64,000 nt of DNA, taken from positions 9,541,873-9,605,872 of the forward strand of contig OY744605.1 in assembly GCA_963556255.1 (NCBI GenBank). The letters run 5' to 3'. The position numbers and the translations under genes were made by a program. Positions 61,942 through 64,000 of the stretch are shown in pieces. The notes beneath the pieces were generated by a model, which was given only the letters and a program-made list of their open reading frames with translations, had not been told where the DNA came from and made no database searches. How positions within the stretch are numbered: the first letter of the stretch is position 1; each line of letters begins with the position of its first letter. This DNA comes from Allolobophora icterica (taxonomy: Eukaryota > Annelida > Clitellata > Crassiclitellata > Lumbricidae).

Positions 61942-62950
61942 ATGTCTAAGCACCTTTCAGCCGTCTATTACAGCCCTAGAGGTTACTGGCGAGGTAAGGC
62001 TGCGGTGAAGAAACTAGCCTCAGCCGCCAAAGTTTCCGAGGCGGAGGCTCGCGATTGGCTGAAGAAACAAGCTGTGTGGCAGATTTATCTACCCGTTCCT
62101 CGCCCCATACCGCATCCAAAGTTCGAGGAAAATCGACCAAACGCGGTACACCAAGCCGATCTCTTGTTTTTACCTCACGATAAAGTAGGTCGCAAGACTT
62201 ATAAATGCGCCTTGACTGTTGTCGATGTTGCTTCACGATACAAAGAAGCTGAACCGTTGATCAAGAAAAGTTACGACCTAAGTCGCCGCCGCTTTAAGCC
62301 GGATCTATAAGAGGGGCCCATTAACTTGGCCTCGACTCTTTCAGGTCGATCCTGGACGCGAATTTATGGGTGATTTTACACCGTTGCTGACGAAGCACGA
62401 CGTTCTTGTAAGACGCGGACAGGCTGGTAACCATCGTCAACAGGGAATCGTTGAGCGTTTCAACCGAACACTGGCCGAGCGACTTTTCGGTGCTCAATAC
62501 GCTCAGGAATTGCTCCTGGCTGCAAGGGGGTCATCCGAACGGTCGGTGGAATGGGTTCGACGATTGCCCGAAGTTGTAGCTGCACTAAACGATGAGCCGA
62601 CGCGTTTGCTCGACTTGAAGCCGGCTGAAGCGATTAAAGCTGCTAAAGTGATACAGAAGCCCTCTCTTCCTGTTCATCGTGTCGTAGGCCTGGATGAGCC
62701 TGTTCTCGGGCATGACGTTCTCGTTCGATATTTGTACGCTCCCGGCGAGCTCGAGGGCGGCAGCAAACGCGCCACCGACCCTAACTGGTCGCTCACCATA
62801 CACGCTATTTTGGATGTTGTTCGGCAAGCCGGTCAGCCAGCGTTGTACCATCTGGTTGATGGACCTGCCCGCGGGTTTGTACGTGAGGAGCTGCTTCTGG
62901 TGCCTATGGGCACTGAGTTACCCCCCGATAGAATACTCAACCGTCGTTGA
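61942..62950 (+). CDS. INT: Retroviral-type integrase with one frameshift
   Basis: There are two overlapping-family frames, 61888-62310 (likely start Met at 61942) and the continuation ending at 62950. The first encodes an N-terminal zinc-binding-like region and the first core aspartate (in HQADLLFLP, codon 62158-62160). The second encodes the second aspartate (VDPGREF, codon 62348-62350) and the glutamate (IVERFNRT, codon 62453-62455), 34 residues apart, then a C-terminal domain. A +1 shift at about 62265-62300 separates them, and the first frame stops at 62308-62310. Otherwise conservation looks good, so the lesion is recent or a sequencing error. Role: inserting the element into host DNA. 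Its end overlaps the convergent polymerase gene by 14 bases. Confidence 0.88.
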
Positions 62951-64000
62951 TTTTGTAGTGCCCATATGCCAGCGTTGTTATCCCATCGGCCTCTATCCAC
63001 TTTTTTGTGTCTAATGGAGAGAGGCTGATCTTATTCTGCTCGTACACTCCGATCTGGTGGTCGTGGCTTCGAATCACGACTTGTGTGTGCCGCATCTCTT
63101 CTCGTTCGAACAGGCACTCCTTGTATAGCTCGTGGTGCAGATCCTTCTTCACAACTGCTCTCTGAACGCCTTTAGCTTTCCTGATCTCTGAACCACCCGA
63201 TTTTAAGATCGAGTACATCTTCGGACGCAGTCCCACGAATTCGGCGATGGCCACTCCGTTACATTCATCCTTGAACTTGCCCACGACTTTCTTGTTCTCG
63301 ACGTCGTAGTACGGGCTGTCTTTAGGAAACTCACTAAAGTCGTATGAGTGTTTTTTGTTCCACATATCGGCATAGGCGTTCGGAGTTTCCACCTGAAATA
63401 ACAGGCTGTCAGTGTCTGTGTATAAGAGTTGAGCATTGTTGCCGTACTCGTTTTTCACATCGTTGTACCAGAAGTCGTACATCAGATGCTTGCTGAGGTC
63501 GAGGACAGCCTGGCCGACATATACAGGTCTGTTTAACTTGAGCTTGCTCTTCAAACTGTGAATCGCGGCGAGTTGGTCGTTGAAGATTTTGTGTGATATG
63601 TAGGCCGGGTCGGCAGTTAGTTTACGAAGTTTGTCAACTTTTGAGGTCGGTACCAGGTTGACCCTGATTCTTTTTCTAAGATTTTCCATGGTTTTTCCAA
63701 AGACCGCATTATTAGCCAGCTTGAAGAAATCCTTCTCAAATTCCGACGTTGCCTTCGCCCTCAATTTCGTATTCATCTCGATATATGGAGCCATCCATGC
63801 CTCTTGTCTAAACTTAATGACACGATGAATTTTAGAAATTCGTAGGCCCAACGAGTGGTAGAGTTTGAGATTTCTATAATGGACCACATACCGCTCCTTA
63901 GGTCGTAGGCTTGGTACTAACTTCACATGCTTTGTGAACTTGCCTCCCAACTCGTTCATAAGCACATTCTGATAGTCACTCAGCCACCCCTCTTGGACTG
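62937..64000 (-). CDS. POLB: Protein-primed family B DNA polymerase, C-terminal part (runs off window)
   Basis: The frame is open to the window edge (beyond 63965 it continues VQEGWLSDYQ). Visible motifs, numbered in the 342-codon piece, are motif B KLANNAVFG (82-90), motif C YTDTDS (182-187) with the two catalytic aspartates, and K263AKG of the KxxG type. This is the C-terminal third of a polymerase that is usually over 1000 residues. The exonuclease and motif A lie outside. Role: replication of the linear element using a terminal protein primer. The codons shown contain no breaks. Confidence 0.93.
   Translation of the reverse strand, partial: VQEGWLSDYQNVLMNELGGKFTKHVKLVPSLRPKERYVVHYRNLKLYHSLGLRISKIHRVIKFRQEAWMAPYIEMNTKLRAKATSEFEKDFFKLANNAVFGKTMENLRKRIRVNLVPTSKVDKLRKLTADPAYISHKIFNDQLAAIHSLKSKLKLNRPVYVGQAVLDLSKHLMYDFWYNDVKNEYGNNAQLLYTDTDSLLFQVETPNAYADMWNKKHSYDFSEFPKDSPYYDVENKKVVGKFKDECNGVAIAEFVGLRPKMYSILKSGGSEIRKAKGVQRAVVKKDLHHELYKECLFEREEMRHTQVVIRSHDHQIGVYEQNKISLSPLDTKKWIEADGITTLAYGHYKINDG

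Larger units (their letters stand above)
51850..64000 (-). mobile_element. Polinton/Maverick (adintovirus-like) element, right end outside window
   Basis: A contiguous, GC-richer block encodes the set that defines Polintons: protein-primed polymerase B, retroviral-type integrase, packaging ATPase, adenain-like protease, and major and minor capsid proteins. With these are a phospholipase A2 virion protein and a fibre. All are uninterrupted except the integrase. The left limit lies between the host exon (51806) and the first gene (52317) and is set at 51850 only as a guess. The terminal inverted repeat and 6-bp duplication cannot be tested because the right end is missing. Most genes point left, while integrase and the phospholipase protein point right. 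Confidence 0.93.

Overview
This is an animal (metazoan) genomic window. It has spliced multi-exon genes, CR1/L2-type LINE remnants, tRNA-derived SINEs, many hAT-like DNA transposons with 8-bp target duplications, long satellites, one 200-base assembly gap (17754-17953), and a Polinton/Maverick element at the right end. The gene content (RING/B-box proteins carrying PARP14-like RRM domains) would suit an invertebrate deuterostome or another TRIM-rich marine invertebrate. I cannot name the species from sequence alone.

Layout. 1-14 kb is repeat territory: a 99-bp minisatellite split by a MITE, a decayed LINE (1.6-3.2 kb), further LINE tails, a 2.5-kb hAT-like transposon (7587-10096) with a nested MITE, short minisatellites and microsatellites. 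14.1-49.8 kb holds four tandem genes, all on the minus strand: 14160-19120, 23807-28584, 37820-39709 and 42471-49756. Each starts with one large exon encoding RING, two B-boxes and a coiled coil. It is followed by small phase-1 exons that straddle RRM-like domains, so each exon carries the tail of one domain and the head of the next. The summed exon lengths are in frame in all four models (1773, 1776, 1557 and 2232 nt). The first two genes are a segmental duplication. The gene at 42-50 kb has expanded by an internal two-exon duplication whose downstream copy has decayed. Between the genes lie GGTAAT-ended transposons with perfect 8-bp target duplications; one of them (30702-34040) contains about 1.8 kb of a 36-bp satellite.

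About 51.85-64.0 kb and beyond is a nearly intact Polinton (virus-like, self-synthesising transposon), visibly richer in GC than its host DNA. On the minus strand, in transcription order, it encodes a packaging ATPase, a conserved coiled-coil protein, a penton-like minor capsid protein, a pVI/pX-like basic peptide, the major capsid protein, an adenain-like protease with a membrane-active N-terminal extension, a long fibre made of phage-type repeats, a small beta-rich protein and a membrane protein. On the plus strand it encodes a zinc-ribbon/phospholipase A2 virion protein and a retroviral-type integrase with one frameshift. A protein-primed DNA polymerase B on the minus strand runs off the window edge. 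The set covers replication, integration, virion assembly, maturation, entry and host attachment. The right terminus and the terminal repeats cannot be checked here.
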